A stretch of DNA of 6,734 nt. Source: an uncultured Acetobacter sp. Lineage in GTDB: Bacteria > Pseudomonadota > Alphaproteobacteria > Acetobacterales > Acetobacteraceae. Positions within the stretch are counted from its first letter, which is position 1, and each line of letters begins with the position of its first letter. The notes under the pieces were generated by a model, which did no database searches, was not told where the DNA came from, and was given only the letters and a program-made list of their open reading frames with translations. Where the stretch lies: assembly GCA_937900755.1 (NCBI GenBank), contig CALCDN010000053.1, positions 1-6,734 on the forward strand. The letters run 5' to 3'. Below are positions 6,687-6,734 of this stretch, one piece after another. A program made the translations under genes and the position numbers.

Positions 6687-6734
6687 CTGTCTCTTATACA
6701 CATCTGACGCTGCCGACGATACTCCTTGTGTAGA
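6687..6734. other. Illumina Nextera adapter read-through (non-genomic)
   Basis: 6687-6705 is CTGTCTCTTATACACATCT, the 19-base Tn5 mosaic end used in Nextera libraries. 6706-6719 is GACGCTGCCGACGA, the complement of the read-1 adapter. 6720-6727 is TACTCCTT, the reverse complement of AAGGAGTA, an i5 index I recall as 507. 6728-6734 is GTGTAGA, the beginning of the P5-side sequence. The order is exactly that of a library molecule read past its insert. Biological sequence therefore ends at 6686. Confidence 0.98.

Noticed and set aside
5901..6707. A naturally short flavohemoglobin lacking the NAD domain
   Set aside because: The last six codons and the stop are adapter sequence, so the truncation is technical.
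1..6734. CRISPR array, tRNA, rRNA, insertion sequence or phage module
   Set aside because: No regularly spaced direct repeats, tRNA-like cloverleaf, transposase or phage gene was found by reading both strands. The Tn5 end at 6687 belongs to the sequencing library, not to a resident transposon.

Overview
The window looks like one end of a draft-assembly contig from a moderately GC-rich proteobacterium. An alphaproteobacterium, possibly an acetic acid bacterium (Acetobacteraceae), is my best guess. That guess rests on protein character and gene content; nothing in the window settles the genus. Six protein genes are supported. Two are truncated by the window edges, and no RNA genes, CRISPR arrays or insertion sequences were seen.

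Layout. (1) 3-500, plus strand: the C-terminal part of FdhD, the sulfurtransferase that activates formate dehydrogenase, with its CGxCG motif intact. (2) 505-533: a 9-bp-stem hairpin between convergent genes. (3) 4331 down to 555, minus strand: a compact three-gene run, read in the order MFS transporter (YhhS/YfcJ type), exported metal-dependent amidohydrolase, exported Major royal jelly/Yellow-family beta-propeller protein. The gaps are about 23 and 40 bp, so this is probably one operon coding for a transporter plus two envelope or periplasmic proteins. (4) 5706 down to 4489, minus strand: a membrane-only CPA2 cation:proton antiporter, separated from the MFS gene by 157 bp. (5) 5707-5900: a divergent control region. 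(6) 5901-6686, plus strand: the first 262 residues of flavohemoglobin Hmp, the nitric oxide dioxygenase.

The last 48 bases (6687-6734) are not genomic. They read as the Illumina Nextera transposon end, the read-1 adapter, an 8-base i5 index and the start of the P5-side sequence. The Hmp gene therefore does not end in this window. The reading frame only appears to stop at 6707 because adapter sequence encodes six false residues and a stop.

The best regulatory signal lies in front of hmp. A TTGACA / 17 bp / TAAAAA promoter is straddled by two 23-bp imperfect dyads whose ends are AAGRT...CTT-like, with centres 40 bp apart. They resemble the operator of the nitric-oxide sensor NsrR, which represses hmp in other proteobacteria. 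I found no clearly new defence or mobile system. The least ordinary biology is the transporter + amidohydrolase + Yellow-like protein cluster, whose substrate cannot be told from sequence alone.
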